Of a stretch of DNA of 64,000 nt, positions 24,087 to 33,090 are shown one piece after another. The position numbers were made by a program, and so were the translations under genes. The first letter of the stretch is position 1; the number at the start of each line of letters is the position of its first letter. Source of the stretch: Brevibacterium spongiae (GTDB lineage: Bacteria > Actinomycetota > Actinomycetes > Actinomycetales > Brevibacteriaceae); NCBI RefSeq assembly GCF_026168515.1, contig NZ_CP093443.1, positions 248,001 through 312,000 of the forward strand, given 5' to 3'. The notes under the pieces were generated by a model, which worked only from the letters and a program-made list of their open reading frames with translations, made no database searches and was not told the DNA's origin.

Positions 24087-24989
24087 TCATTTGACCTGGG
24101 AGAGAAGCCTCTCTGCCTTGCGAATGATGACTTCGTCGATAATTTCGCCGTCGAGGACGAACGCACCTGCGGCGCGGGACTCTGCTTCAGAGACCACTGC
24201 TGATGCCCACGCCACCTCCGACTCGCTGGGAGTGAACTCGGTACGAATGATTTCGATCTGTTTCGGGTGGATCGCCAGTTTGCCGTCCATTCCGTACGCT
24301 GACGCTACTGCGGCAGCGCGCCGCAGCCCTGCATAGTCGGCCACAGTGGTATGCACCGAGTCGATGACGGGAAGGTGGTGAGCGCGACCTGCGAAGAGGA
24401 GCGTCGCCCGGGCGTACGCAAGCAGGTCCTCGAACACACCTGCAGTCCCGGCAGTGGCGTGCGCTCCCAGATCCAATTGCAGATCTGCCGTCCCCAGGGC
24501 CAACGCATCGACGTCGGGGTGAGCGGCGATGCGATCGGAATCGACGACCCCTCGAGCCGTCTCGACGAGAGCGATGACGCTAAAGTCGGCCAACTGGGAG
24601 AAAGGCTGATGCGATTCGGCCATTGGGACCATGATCGACCCGAACCCCATCTCCCGTGCGAGTTCGAGGTCTTGTTCGGCGTGAGCAGTAGACAGGCCGT
24701 TGATGCGCAGGCAGGCTCGTACGGGGGAGAAACCGGACCGGCGCAGCAGACTCCGGGCCTTCCCCTTGTCGGCCTTTCGAACTCCGTCTTCTAGGTCGAT
24801 GACCACCTGGTCACTGACAGCTGCGGCTTTCGCGAAGCGCTCGGGCCGGTCGGCCGGGACGAACAGCCACCCGGGGCCGTTCAGCTCGATTCTCGGCACA
24901 TTCGTGGCAGTGACGCTCCCCGGTTCGCTGTCGACGTCAACCACAGAAATCACCAATGACAGCGGCGGCCGACCGGTCAACAGGAGCAT
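24087..24989 (-). CDS. CitE-type acyl-CoA lyase (HpcH/HpaI family)
   Basis: This protein of up to 300 residues is a CitE-like TIM barrel: RIELNGPGWLFVPADRPERFAKAA, DQVVIDLEDGVRKADK with the metal Asp/Glu, CLRINGL, IMVPMAE, VIALVETARGV with the catalytic Glu, and GMDGKLAIHPKQI with the C-terminal Asp region. Members cleave citryl-, malyl-, methylmalyl- or citramalyl-CoA. With a CaiB transferase and a MaoC hydratase in the same operon, (S)-citramalyl-CoA lyase (Ccl: to acetyl-CoA and pyruvate) is the best guess. The start is unsure: the ATG at 24989 overlaps mmgE by 53 bp with no clear ribosome site; GTGs at 24953 and 24944 are alternatives. Confidence 0.88.
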   Translation of the reverse strand: MLLLTGRPPLSLVISVVDVDSEPGSVTATNVPRIELNGPGWLFVPADRPERFAKAAAVSDQVVIDLEDGVRKADKGKARSLLRRSGFSPVRACLRINGLSTAHAEQDLELAREMGFGSIMVPMAESHQPFSQLADFSVIALVETARGVVDSDRIAAHPDVDALALGTADLQLDLGAHATAGTAGVFEDLLAYARATLLFAGRAHHLPVIDSVHTTVADYAGLRRAAAVASAYGMDGKLAIHPKQIEIIRTEFTPSESEVAWASAVVSEAESRAAGAFVLDGEIIDEVIIRKAERLLSQVK

Positions 24990-26310
24990 CTGTGACGGCC
25001 GCTGCGATCTCCGCTGCTCGTGTGGAGCCGACGATCGGTGCAGCGCAGGTGGAGAATTTCTCAGCCACCTCGGCGTTGGTCAACGGGCGGGATTCGTGAC
25101 CTCGATTGATCTGCTCCGCCTCGTGGAAGGTGGTGCCGTCGTCGAGCGTAATGGCCAGGTCCCCAGAGAAAGCTTTCGGGTAGAGGCTCGCGGGGTCGTG
25201 TTCGACGACCACCCGTGCAGCGACACTGAGAACCGACTCATCGGTACGAGCCGTCTCGTCGAGTTCCGGGAACGTGATCTGCCCATGCCGCAGAGCCGCA
25301 GCTGTGAGATAGGGCAGGCTGAACTTGGCGTCGTACTCGCTTCGAGGCCGCAACTTGTCCGCAGCCGGTTCGCAGACTACTGCACCTGGCACATCATGGA
25401 TCTTCGCAGAGATCGATGCGATCCGGTCGAAGTCGAAGTTCGGTTCCTCCCGGAGGCGCAGCGCAATATCGATGAACGAATGGGTGAAGTGGCACGTGGG
25501 GAACGGCTTGACCGCAACATTCGCCACTTCCCAGGTCTCACCGAGACTCTCGAAAACTTCGAGCCCCGGCGCATCTTCGCCCTGAATGTGAGTCCGATAC
25601 AGACCGAACCGCCCCTCGTAGATTTCCGTCGGACCTGTGTATCCGGCAGCGGCGAGCGAGACAGCATGGAGGCCCGCATTGGCCGCCCACCCGGGGTGCA
25701 GCCGCTTCGTCGGTGCTCCTTCATCGAGAAACTGGAGGAGGCCGGAGGAGAACGAACCGACGACACCCTGAGCGTCGACCAGTTTGTCGACCGGAAGTCC
25801 ACGAAGGATTCCGACACCGACAGCCGATCCGAACGCCCCGAGGATACCTGTGGGGTGGAACCCTTTGTCGTGGAACCGTCCGTCGACAGCCATTCCCAAA
25901 CGGGAGTTCACTTCGATGGCGAGGATGTAGCTGAGCAGGAGGTCGCCGAAGCTGATCGATTCGTCGGTGGCGCTGGCGCTGATGACGGCGGCAAGAGAGG
26001 ATGCGCTGACGTGCGATACGGCCGCTATGTGTGTGTCGTCGAAGTCATGACCATGGATCATCAGACCGTTGGCGATCGCCGCTCCGGTTTTCGAGAGCGT
26101 GGTCGAGCTGCCGATGACTGGAGTCTCACCGGGATTGAGTTCCGCGAGACCGGCCATGGTGATTGACGCGAACTCCTGATTGCTGGCGGCAAGGGCGACC
26201 CCGACCGAGTCGAGCAGAAGATGGCGGGCACGCGACTGTACGTTTGAAGGAATGTCATCGAGCCTGATCGAAGCGACTGAAGAGGCAATGGATTCTGAGA
26301 TGCTGGTCAT
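24937..26310 (-). CDS. MmgE/PrpD family protein
   Basis: This 457-residue protein has the MmgE/PrpD architecture: an all-helical N-terminal domain with LLDSVGVALAASNQEF and INGLMIHGHDFDDTH-like ANGLMIHGHDFDDTH (the conserved HxxDxDD active-site region), and a C-terminal alpha/beta domain with VKPFPTCHFTHSFID. Known members are 2-methylcitrate dehydratase, cis-aconitate decarboxylase and iminodisuccinate epimerase-like enzymes. PrpD-like genes also sit in itaconate loci, where their step is unclear. AGGAG precedes the ATG, 14 bp after the acyl-CoA dehydrogenase stop. There is no methylcitrate synthase or MICL nearby, so propionate breakdown is unlikely. Confidence 0.9.
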   Translation of the reverse strand: MTSISESIASSVASIRLDDIPSNVQSRARHLLLDSVGVALAASNQEFASITMAGLAELNPGETPVIGSSTTLSKTGAAIANGLMIHGHDFDDTHIAAVSHVSASSLAAVISASATDESISFGDLLLSYILAIEVNSRLGMAVDGRFHDKGFHPTGILGAFGSAVGVGILRGLPVDKLVDAQGVVGSFSSGLLQFLDEGAPTKRLHPGWAANAGLHAVSLAAAGYTGPTEIYEGRFGLYRTHIQGEDAPGLEVFESLGETWEVANVAVKPFPTCHFTHSFIDIALRLREEPNFDFDRIASISAKIHDVPGAVVCEPAADKLRPRSEYDAKFSLPYLTAAALRHGQITFPELDETARTDESVLSVAARVVVEHDPASLYPKAFSGDLAITLDDGTTFHEAEQINRGHESRPLTNAEVAEKFSTCAAPIVGSTRAAEIAAAVTDAPVDRSAAAVIGDFCG

Positions 26311-26324
26311 GAGAACTCCTGAGA

Positions 26325-27479
26325 TCAGATCGCGGTGCGGCCGGAGAAGATCGACTTGGCGATCACGGTGTTGAGGATGTCATTCGTGCCTTCGCCGATA
26401 CTCATCAGCGGGGCGTCGCGATACAGCCGTTCGATCTCGTATTCTTTCGAGTAGCCGTAGCCGCCGTGTATGGACATCGCCTCAATTGCAGATTCAAGGG
26501 CGACTTCTGAACAGAAGACCTTTGCCATGCCGGTCTCTCCGTCTGCCCGACCTTTGAGAAGCGACTGAGCCGACCAATACATCAGTTGGCGCGCCGCCTG
26601 CACTCGTGTTGCCATCCGACCGACGCGCAGTTGGATCGCTTGGAACTGAGAGATCGGTTGGCCGAAGGATTCGCGTTCCTGGGCATAGGCGACCGATTCT
26701 TCGAGTGCTCTCTGCGCAATGCCGACCGACCGGCCGGCGATATTCACTCGCCCCCATTGAAGGGCGGAAAGCACCTGTTGCATGCCTCGACCCTCGACTC
26801 CGCCGAGCAGAGCGTCGGCGCTCACTTCGCAGTTGTCGAAGACTATTTCACAACTTTCGGGGCCCTTGTAGCCGAGCTTCGGGATGTCCTTGGTGACTTT
26901 GAAGCCGGGTGTGTCCGCGTTGACCAAGAGGATGCTCATGCCCTTGTGAGCCGGCGTCGTCGAGGTATCGGTCTTCACAAGAACCGGCAGCGGATCGGCA
27001 TGCCTGGCGTTCGTGATCCACATTTTGGCCCCGTTGATGACGTACTTGTCACCGACCTTTTTCGCCGTCGTCTTGATGCCCTGCAGGTCGGTCCCGGCAT
27101 CGGGCTCGGTCAAAGCGAGGGCCGTGCGCCGCTCTCCTGAAGCGAGGGCGGAGAGGTGCTTCGACTTCTGTTCGTCGTTGCCGTGTTCGGCGATCATCTT
27201 CGCCGCCATCGTATGGCTGCCGAGGACTCCTGCGATGCCCATCCAACCACGGGCAAGCTCCTCGAAGACGATCCCGAAGGAGACGGGATCGATGCCCAGG
27301 CCGTCGTGCTCCTCGGGGATGGTCAGGCCGAACAGCCCCATCGCTTTGAGCTTGTCGATGATTTCGGACGGGTATTCGCCTTTTGCTTCCATCTCTCGGG
27401 CGACGGGGATGATCTCCTTGTCGACGAAAGTCCGCAGCGATGTCTTGAAGTCGCTCTGCTCTTCGCTGAGTTCGAACAT
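26325..27479 (-). CDS. Acyl-CoA dehydrogenase
   Basis: The 384-residue flavoenzyme has all three domains: helical N-domain (EEQSDFKTSLRTFVDKEI), middle beta domain with ALTEPDAGTDLQGIKTTA and MWITNA for FAD and substrate, and a C-terminal helical domain ending in SIHGGYGYSKEYEIERLYRDAPLMSIGEGTNDI. The catalytic base position (Glu in the GEGTNDI segment) is present. Start 27479 follows AAAGGAG; a frame extension to 27545 overlaps the CaiB gene. In Pseudomonas itaconate loci a similar dehydrogenase is a neighbour of the hydratase and CoA-transferase; methylsuccinyl-CoA or another C5 ester is a plausible substrate. Confidence 0.93.
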   Translation of the reverse strand: MFELSEEQSDFKTSLRTFVDKEIIPVAREMEAKGEYPSEIIDKLKAMGLFGLTIPEEHDGLGIDPVSFGIVFEELARGWMGIAGVLGSHTMAAKMIAEHGNDEQKSKHLSALASGERRTALALTEPDAGTDLQGIKTTAKKVGDKYVINGAKMWITNARHADPLPVLVKTDTSTTPAHKGMSILLVNADTPGFKVTKDIPKLGYKGPESCEIVFDNCEVSADALLGGVEGRGMQQVLSALQWGRVNIAGRSVGIAQRALEESVAYAQERESFGQPISQFQAIQLRVGRMATRVQAARQLMYWSAQSLLKGRADGETGMAKVFCSEVALESAIEAMSIHGGYGYSKEYEIERLYRDAPLMSIGEGTNDILNTVIAKSIFSGRTAI

Positions 27480-27483
27480 GGTC

Positions 27484-28644
27484 TCAAACTCCTTTGCTGT
27501 TTGTTGGGGTGCCGAGTTCCTCCAGGAGTTCGGCACGGTGTTCATCGATCGTCGGAGCTGCGCGATTGCTCGTCAGCGGCGGTCCGACTCGCGGGGCCGT
27601 CGCGATATTGCGGATCGTGCCCCAACGATGGTGGTTGGTGTCGAAGACCAGGCCCCGTTCGGCGACCAGCGGATCCTGAAGAGCTTCGGCCACACTCTTG
27701 ACCTTGGCTACGGGGACCCCGGCGGTCTCCAGCAGTTCTACCCATTCATCGGCGGTGCGCTGTAGGAAAGCCTCGTCGAGGATGCCGAGGAGTTCTGCTT
27801 TGTGCTCGATCCGCTTGTCGAAGCTCGAGAACTTGTCCTGGTTCAGTCTTTCGTCTCCGACCACCTCGGCGAGGCGGAGATAGAACTTCTCTTTGGCGCA
27901 GCCGACGGTCATCCATCCGTCGCTGGTCTCGAACGCCTGGAACGGGACGAGAGACGGGTGAGAGGACTTGGGGGTCCGCTGGGGTTCGAATCCCTCGTTG
28001 AGATGCCAGTTGCCTACGTAGGTGAGCATCGATACCGCTGTATCGAAGAGGCTGAGGTCGCAATCGGTACCCACTCCGTCTCGACGGGCGGCATGGACGG
28101 CCGCGAGCATTGAGATCGCTGCGACGAGTCCGCCGCTGAAATCGACGAGGGACAGACCTGATTTTGTGGGTGGTCCGTCGGGCTCGCCCGTGATGTCCAT
28201 CCATCCGGCTGCGGATTGGAGCATGTAGTCATAGCCTGGTCGCTTCGCAGCCGAACCCCCGCCATAGCCGGACAGATTGCAGCACACGATCTGAGGATTG
28301 ATGTCTTGGAGGTCGGCGTAGGTGATGCCGAGTTTGGACGGAACATCGCCGCGGAGATTCGAATAGACAACGTCAGCACCAGCAACGAGACGGTTGAAGA
28401 TGTCTCGATCGGCCGTATCACTCAGGCTCAGCGCGATGCTGCGCTTGTTTCGGTTGAAGGACTCGTAGAAGAGCGAATCCGTTCCTTCGCGAAACGGCGG
28501 AACGTAACGTCCGATATCGCCGCCGGTGTTCGGGTCTTCGATCTTGATGACATCGGCACCCAGATCGGCGAGCTGCATTGATCCCCAAGGGCCTGCACCG
28601 TACTGCTCGACAGCGATGATGCGGATGTCTTCAAGCGGTTGCAT
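27484..28644 (-). CDS. CaiB/BaiF family CoA-transferase, Ict-like
   Basis: The 386-residue enzyme starts with DIRIIAVEQYGAGPWGSMQLADLGADVIKIED and has FNRNKRSIALSLSD, VYSNLRGDVPSKLG, and KRPGYDYMLQSAAGWMDITG with the catalytic Asp. In this operon, next to a MaoC hydratase and a CitE lyase, a succinyl-CoA:itaconate (or mesaconate/citramalate) CoA-transferase is the best reading. GGAGGAG lies before the ATG. It ends four bases before the acyl-CoA dehydrogenase start. Specificity cannot be proven from sequence because the family is broad. Confidence 0.91.
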   Translation of the reverse strand: MQPLEDIRIIAVEQYGAGPWGSMQLADLGADVIKIEDPNTGGDIGRYVPPFREGTDSLFYESFNRNKRSIALSLSDTADRDIFNRLVAGADVVYSNLRGDVPSKLGITYADLQDINPQIVCCNLSGYGGGSAAKRPGYDYMLQSAAGWMDITGEPDGPPTKSGLSLVDFSGGLVAAISMLAAVHAARRDGVGTDCDLSLFDTAVSMLTYVGNWHLNEGFEPQRTPKSSHPSLVPFQAFETSDGWMTVGCAKEKFYLRLAEVVGDERLNQDKFSSFDKRIEHKAELLGILDEAFLQRTADEWVELLETAGVPVAKVKSVAEALQDPLVAERGLVFDTNHHRWGTIRNIATAPRVGPPLTSNRAAPTIDEHRAELLEELGTPTNSKGV

Positions 28645-28721
28645 CCTGTCTCCTCCTGAGTTCGTTCTATTTTCTGGCTGCGGAGTCCGCGACTGTGTGA
28701 AAGGCGTGCTCATCATGGTTC

Positions 28722-29249
28722 TCAGCTGTAGTCGCTGACCGAGTCGGTCGCCTCGGGGAAATGCCCCTGGCCGATCCCGCTGTCCCGTGTGGCGATCATG
28801 ACCGAGCGTTTCCAGCTGACCACGGTGACGCCGTCCTGGTTGAGGCCTCGAGTCGTCATCGAGATGATTCCGGCATAGTCGCGGGACTTCGAACGACGAG
28901 CCTCGGTGCATACGCTTTCCGCGTAGAGGGTGTCGCCCACATAGACGGGATGCCGGAAGTTGATGTCTGTGAAGGCGAGGTTCGAGATCGCGTTCTGACT
29001 CATGTCGAACACGCTCAGACCGAGCACCATGGCCACAGTGAGGCCCGAATTGACGATGATCTTGCCGTCGGTAATCGGATTCTGTGACGCGAAATGCTCG
29101 TTGAAATGGTTCTGATTCGTGTTGAGAGTCAGGTTGGTCAGCCAGACGTTGTCCGCCTCGGTGATGGTGCGTCCGAAGGGATGCTGATAGATGTCGCCGA
29201 CGGCGTAGTCCTCGAAGAATCGGCCGATGGTGGCGTCGTGGATGGTCAT
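28722..29249 (-). CDS. MaoC family acyl-CoA hydratase, Ich-like
   Basis: This 175-residue hot-dog fold protein has FFEDYAVGDIYQHPFGRTITEADNVWLTNLTLNTNQNHFNEHFA, the hydratase-2 motif with catalytic Asp and His (TEADN..NQNHFNEHFA), then NSGLTVAMVLGLSV and the strand FRHPVYVGDTLYAES. Members of this mesaconyl-CoA/itaconyl-CoA hydratase group have this length and use methyl-branched C4-C5 acyl-CoAs. With CaiB and CitE it completes an itaconate-to-pyruvate plus acetyl-CoA route. It lies 77 bp before caiB within the same operon. Confidence 0.9.
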   Translation of the reverse strand: MTIHDATIGRFFEDYAVGDIYQHPFGRTITEADNVWLTNLTLNTNQNHFNEHFASQNPITDGKIIVNSGLTVAMVLGLSVFDMSQNAISNLAFTDINFRHPVYVGDTLYAESVCTEARRSKSRDYAGIISMTTRGLNQDGVTVVSWKRSVMIATRDSGIGQGHFPEATDSVSDYS

Positions 29250-29317
29250 GTTTCTTCTTTCTTAGTTGGCAGTGGCTGGTAGTCAGGGGGAGCGCTGTCT
29301 CGGCAGGCAGTGTGCGA

Positions 29318-30670
29318 TCAGGAGATCTCTTCAAGGCTGCGTCCGCGGGTTTCGACGGGAATCGCGATGACGACGACGATCATGCACACGGCCATGGCGC
29401 AGACGAATCCGATGGGGCCGAAGATCCCGAATGCCACGAACAGCCCCGACATGACGAAGGGCACGACGATCGACGCACCGCGAGCGAAGGTGTAGGAGAT
29501 GCCGGTTCCGCGCAGGCGGAAGCGGGTTGGATAGAGCTCGGGCATGTAGGAGTAGAGGACAAACGTCACCAGGGTGTAGATCGCAGTGACGAGCAGGATG
29601 CCGATGATGACGATTATCAGGATCGACTGCGCGGCGGCGTAGGCAAGGCCGAGCGGGATGACGATGATCGAGAACACGATGATTGCCGTGCGTCGGTTGA
29701 GCTTATTGATGAGCAGCAGACAGACGAGGCCTCCACCGGGGGCGCCGAGAGCCATCGCAGTCGTATAGGCTAGGGAATGGGAGACGTCGATGCCCTGTTC
29801 GACGAAGAACGTCGGCATCCAGGAGATGAAGCCGTAGACGAACATGTTGACGCCGACGGCAAGGACGGTTCCGAGCACGGCAAGCTGCCAGAACGGGCGT
29901 TTGGACGTTGCCGACGATTCGGCGGCATCGCTGTCTGAGGCGTTGGTGCCGGTCGGTACAGGCGGATTGGTCTCCAAAGTCGTCGCCGACATCGCTTCGA
30001 ACCGCTCAACGACGGCCTGCGCCTCGCTCAGTCGTCCTCGAACCACCAGCCATCGTGGTGATTCGGGGCACCTCCGCCGAGCCAGCCAAACGATGACTGC
30101 CAGCACAGCACCGATGACGAACATCCAGCGCCATCCGAAGTTTGAGATCACCAGTGCGCCGATCGCCGAGGCGAAGAGCAGGCCCGAGTTCACGAGGATG
30201 CCGAGGGCCGCAGTCCACCGCCCGCGACTGCGGGGAGGAATGAACTCGCCGAGGATAGCAGCGGCGAGGACGAGTTCGGCACCGAGTCCGATACCCATAA
30301 CGAATCGGGTGCCGACGAGGAATTCGAAGGTCGGAGCCAGTGCGGCCGCGAAGCCCGCGACTGCGAAGACGAGCAGATTGATCTGGTAGCTCATCCGGCG
30401 ACCGAACTTGTCACCGACGAAGCCGGCAGTGGCCGCTCCCAGCAGCATGCCGAAGAACGTCATCGACATGAAGACGGCGATCTCGTGGACGCCGGCGAAG
30501 CCAGTCGAGACCAGCGCCGCTGAGACGCCGGCCGCGACGTAGATGTCGTAGGCATCGATCATGGCGCCGGCGCCGATGTAGGCGAAGAGTTTCCTGTGCT
30601 CGGTGTTGGGGGTGAGCGCATCCATGCGCGCCCCAATTTCTATCTGTTCTGCATTGGTATCAACGGACAT
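29318..30670 (-). CDS. MFS transporter, organic acid/aromatic acid type
   Basis: The 450-residue permease has 12 transmembrane helices. Helix 1 begins DAYDIYVAAGVSAAL, the loop 2-3 motif is GDKFGRRMSYQ, and PESPRWLVVRGRLSEAQ follows helix 6, as in the sugar/AAHS-type porters; RFRLRGTGISYTFARGASI resembles the second half. The cytoplasmic central loop is Ser/Thr/Asp-rich. It probably imports the operon's substrate. Starts at 30697 and 30688 are possible; 30670 has AAAGG eight bases ahead. Confidence 0.88.
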   Translation of the reverse strand: MSVDTNAEQIEIGARMDALTPNTEHRKLFAYIGAGAMIDAYDIYVAAGVSAALVSTGFAGVHEIAVFMSMTFFGMLLGAATAGFVGDKFGRRMSYQINLLVFAVAGFAAALAPTFEFLVGTRFVMGIGLGAELVLAAAILGEFIPPRSRGRWTAALGILVNSGLLFASAIGALVISNFGWRWMFVIGAVLAVIVWLARRRCPESPRWLVVRGRLSEAQAVVERFEAMSATTLETNPPVPTGTNASDSDAAESSATSKRPFWQLAVLGTVLAVGVNMFVYGFISWMPTFFVEQGIDVSHSLAYTTAMALGAPGGGLVCLLLINKLNRRTAIIVFSIIVIPLGLAYAAAQSILIIVIIGILLVTAIYTLVTFVLYSYMPELYPTRFRLRGTGISYTFARGASIVVPFVMSGLFVAFGIFGPIGFVCAMAVCMIVVVIAIPVETRGRSLEEIS

Positions 30671-30724
30671 CCTTGTCGCGCCTTTCATCTGATTCATTCC
30701 GAAATAGTGGTGACTTTTGGGCGG

Positions 30725-32218
30725 TCATTTCTGTGATTGTCTGCAGGCCTCCGCGATCGTTGCCGCGACCGTGAGCAGCGCCCGGTCGTCGTAATGGCGG
30801 CCGATAAGCTGAAGAGCAGGGGAGAGCTCTGCTCCTGCGGTTGGAAGCGGCACAGTGATCGCAGGCAGTCCGAGATAGTTGATAGTGCGGGTGTAACTGC
30901 TGGCTCGCATGTAGTCGCTGCGAGCACGGGATCCTGTCGCGTCTGACTTCGAAATCTGTGGTGCGAGGATCGGACTCGTCGGTGTGAGGAGAAACCGTGA
31001 ACGTCCCATGGCCTTGTCGAGAAACTCTGCGGCCAGAGCCGAACGGCAGGCGAGAGCATCTGCGTAGCCGATGGCGGGGATCGCGGTTCCGCGGATTACG
31101 CGTGAGAGCACCTGGTCGCCGAGGAGGTCCCAGTTCCATCCGACGAGGCTGCCGACGTTGCGCGCGGCCTCGACGCTGACAATTGTTACTGACTTCCTGT
31201 TGAGATCGGCGTCGTCGATGTCGACTCCGCGTTCGTCCAGGCATCCGAAATCATTGGAACTGCTCTGTCCGATTTCCTTGACGACGTCGAGTGCAGAGGC
31301 GAACGCGGAGGCGACCTCGGTGTCGCAGTCTCGGTCGACGGTCGACCGGGACAGGTGTGCGAAGCCGGAGAACACTGCCTCCTCGCTGACGTCGATTCGG
31401 CTGCGTGCTTCGGCGTTGACGACAGCGGAGTCGGAGATGAGAACTTCGAAGGCGCGCTGCACAATCGTGGTGTCGGAAGCCAGCAGCCCGATGGTGTCCA
31501 GAGTCTCGGACAGTGGGATGAGACCAGAATGGGTGAAGAGGCCATTGGTGGGCTTGTAGCCGACGAGGCCGCAATAGGCTGCCGGAAGCCGGACAGATCC
31601 TCCGGTGTCCGTTCCCAGAGAGAGGTCACAGGCGTCGGTGGCGACTGAGACGCCCGAACCGCTCGAAGAGCCTCCGGACAGGTGGGAGTCGCTGAGAGGA
31701 TTGACTCCATCTCCGAACCACTGGTTGTGACCGGTGGGACTCAGCGCGAATTCCGCCATGTGGTTGGCTCCGATAATGGTTCCTCCGGCTGCTTCGATTG
31801 AACGGAGCAATGGGGAGGTAGCCTCGGCTCGCGTGTCGGACAGGGCCGGGCTGCCAGCAGTGATCGGATAGTCGCGGATGCCGATATTGTCTTTGTGGGT
31901 GATTCTGAGTCCGGACAGTTCCTCTGTGAGCACAGTTGCGCCGGCGACCGTGGACTCTGTATATCTTCGGAAGATGCCGGTTCTCGGGGACTCGTCGACG
32001 GTGCTGGTCCACCGACTATCTGAGGAATCGACTGAAATGCCGCCTGGCTTCAGCCATTGAGGCGGCGACGGCGGTGTGAACGAGCGATCTATCTCGGTTG
32101 CACTCGCGGCAACGAGGGATTCGGCACGGTCATTGCCGGCAGAGCCAAGGAGGTTGTCAACGGCTCCGTTGATGCGCGCCGCCGGGTGCGCATCGTGGTT
32201 CTCTGTGGTGGTGCTCAT
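30725..32218 (-). CDS. Amidase (amidase signature family)
   Basis: The 497-residue enzyme holds the Ser-cisSer-Lys triad region: ITHKDNIGI with the Lys, LSGGSSSGSGVSVATDACDLSLGTDTGGSVRLPAAYCGLVGYKPT with both serines. Such enzymes hydrolyse linear amides to acid and ammonia. It is the first gene of the seven-gene minus-strand operon, so the route may start by freeing a carboxylic acid from an amide; HyuAB across the terminator could open the matching ring. The N-terminal 85 residues are an extension with Pro- and Ser-rich parts before the core domain. A 17-bp palindrome is located about 110 bp upstream. Confidence 0.92.
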   Translation of the reverse strand: MSTTTENHDAHPAARINGAVDNLLGSAGNDRAESLVAASATEIDRSFTPPSPPQWLKPGGISVDSSDSRWTSTVDESPRTGIFRRYTESTVAGATVLTEELSGLRITHKDNIGIRDYPITAGSPALSDTRAEATSPLLRSIEAAGGTIIGANHMAEFALSPTGHNQWFGDGVNPLSDSHLSGGSSSGSGVSVATDACDLSLGTDTGGSVRLPAAYCGLVGYKPTNGLFTHSGLIPLSETLDTIGLLASDTTIVQRAFEVLISDSAVVNAEARSRIDVSEEAVFSGFAHLSRSTVDRDCDTEVASAFASALDVVKEIGQSSSNDFGCLDERGVDIDDADLNRKSVTIVSVEAARNVGSLVGWNWDLLGDQVLSRVIRGTAIPAIGYADALACRSALAAEFLDKAMGRSRFLLTPTSPILAPQISKSDATGSRARSDYMRASSYTRTINYLGLPAITVPLPTAGAELSPALQLIGRHYDDRALLTVAATIAEACRQSQK

Positions 32219-32558
32219 TTCAGCCCGTTCTCATTGCAATGTGCGATGCGGCGCGGCTCTGCGCGCACCGGCCCTGGAGTGACTCGAGGTGAACGAGTGG
32301 CAACTTCTGATGGCAGAATCGAGCTTAAACCTATGAGGTTTATACGTCAACAGGGAATCTATAGAGTGAAATCCGGCCTTCGTGTCCGTAAATATCTGAT
32401 CAATCGATCTTCGGTATGGTCGCGTAGTGGGGAATCTTGTCTGTGACTCCGCGTGACTGAAGTGGAACCGGCTTCTGGTCCGCATAGTTAGTGTGACAGC
32501 CATGGAGGACGGCGAGTGTTCGTCGTCCTTGGACTCAGTCACCAGGAGAGGACCCCGC
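32219..32558. other. Divergent regulatory gap between amidase operon and FMN reductase
   Basis: This 340-bp gap holds no likely gene. Its middle (about 32315-32400) is AT-rich against the surroundings and includes an inverted repeat at 32326. The right end serves the reductase, with AGGAGAG at 32544-32550. Confidence 0.6.
32326..32342. promoter_or_regulatory. Operator candidate of the amidase-citE operon
   Basis: TAAACCT ATG AGGTTTA is a perfect inverted repeat with 7-bp arms and a 3-base centre, lying 108-124 bp before the amidase start in AT-rich DNA. Confidence 0.5.
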
Positions 32559-33062
32559 ATGACCACACGCATCGCCGTCGTCGTCGGCAATCCGAGCCCC
32601 GGCTCGCGGACGAGGCAGGTGGCAGAGGACCTGGCCGCCCGCGTCGCCGACATCACCGGCTCGGAGATCGACGAGACCATCGAACTCGCCGAGGTCACCG
32701 GTGAGATCTTCGAATGGAAGTCCGACCGCCTCGACACGCTCACCGAACGGCTGGCCGCCGCCGACTATGCGATCATCGCCAGCCCCACCTACAAGGCCGC
32801 CTACACGGGACTGCTCAAGGCGTTCCTCGACCGCTACGACGCCGGCGGCCTGCACGGACTGACCGCGATCCCGGTGTTCACGATCGGCTCCCCGGCACAC
32901 ACCCTCGCCGTCGAGACGACCCTGCGACCTCTGCTCGTCGAGCTCGGAGCGAGCGTTCCGACGAAGGGTCTGGCATTCCCCACAGCGAAGTTCGACGACC
33001 GCGCCGTGGTCCTCGACGACTGGGTCGGCAGTCAGGGTGCGTACTTGTCGCGGGGCCGCTGA
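32559..33062 (+). CDS. NADPH-dependent FMN reductase (SsuE/NQO-like)
   Basis: The 167-residue flavodoxin-fold protein has RIAVVVGNPSPGSRTRQVAEDL for the FMN phosphate loop, DYAIIASPTYKAAYTGLLKAFLDRYD, the conserved SPxYxxxxxGxLKxFLDR of SsuE-type reductases, and TIGSPAHTLAVETTLRPLL. It reduces FMN or a small quinone with NAD(P)H, usually supplying a two-component monooxygenase. No such monooxygenase is near. The start follows AGGAGAG. It lies next to but is divergent from the amidase operon. Confidence 0.9.
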   Translation: MTTRIAVVVGNPSPGSRTRQVAEDLAARVADITGSEIDETIELAEVTGEIFEWKSDRLDTLTERLAAADYAIIASPTYKAAYTGLLKAFLDRYDAGGLHGLTAIPVFTIGSPAHTLAVETTLRPLLVELGASVPTKGLAFPTAKFDDRAVVLDDWVGSQGAYLSRGR

Positions 33063-33090
33063 GGCTGCTGCACGGCTGAGGCTGGTCTTC

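Noticed and set aside
24937..26310. 2-methylcitrate dehydratase (PrpD) in propionate metabolism
   Set aside because: No methylcitrate synthase or methylisocitrate lyase in the neighbourhood; the operon holds CoA-ester enzymes instead.
32057..32446. Possible small plus-strand gene before the FMN reductase
   Set aside because: Basic, cysteine-containing shadow that overlaps the amidase start and the AT-rich control region; no ribosome site.
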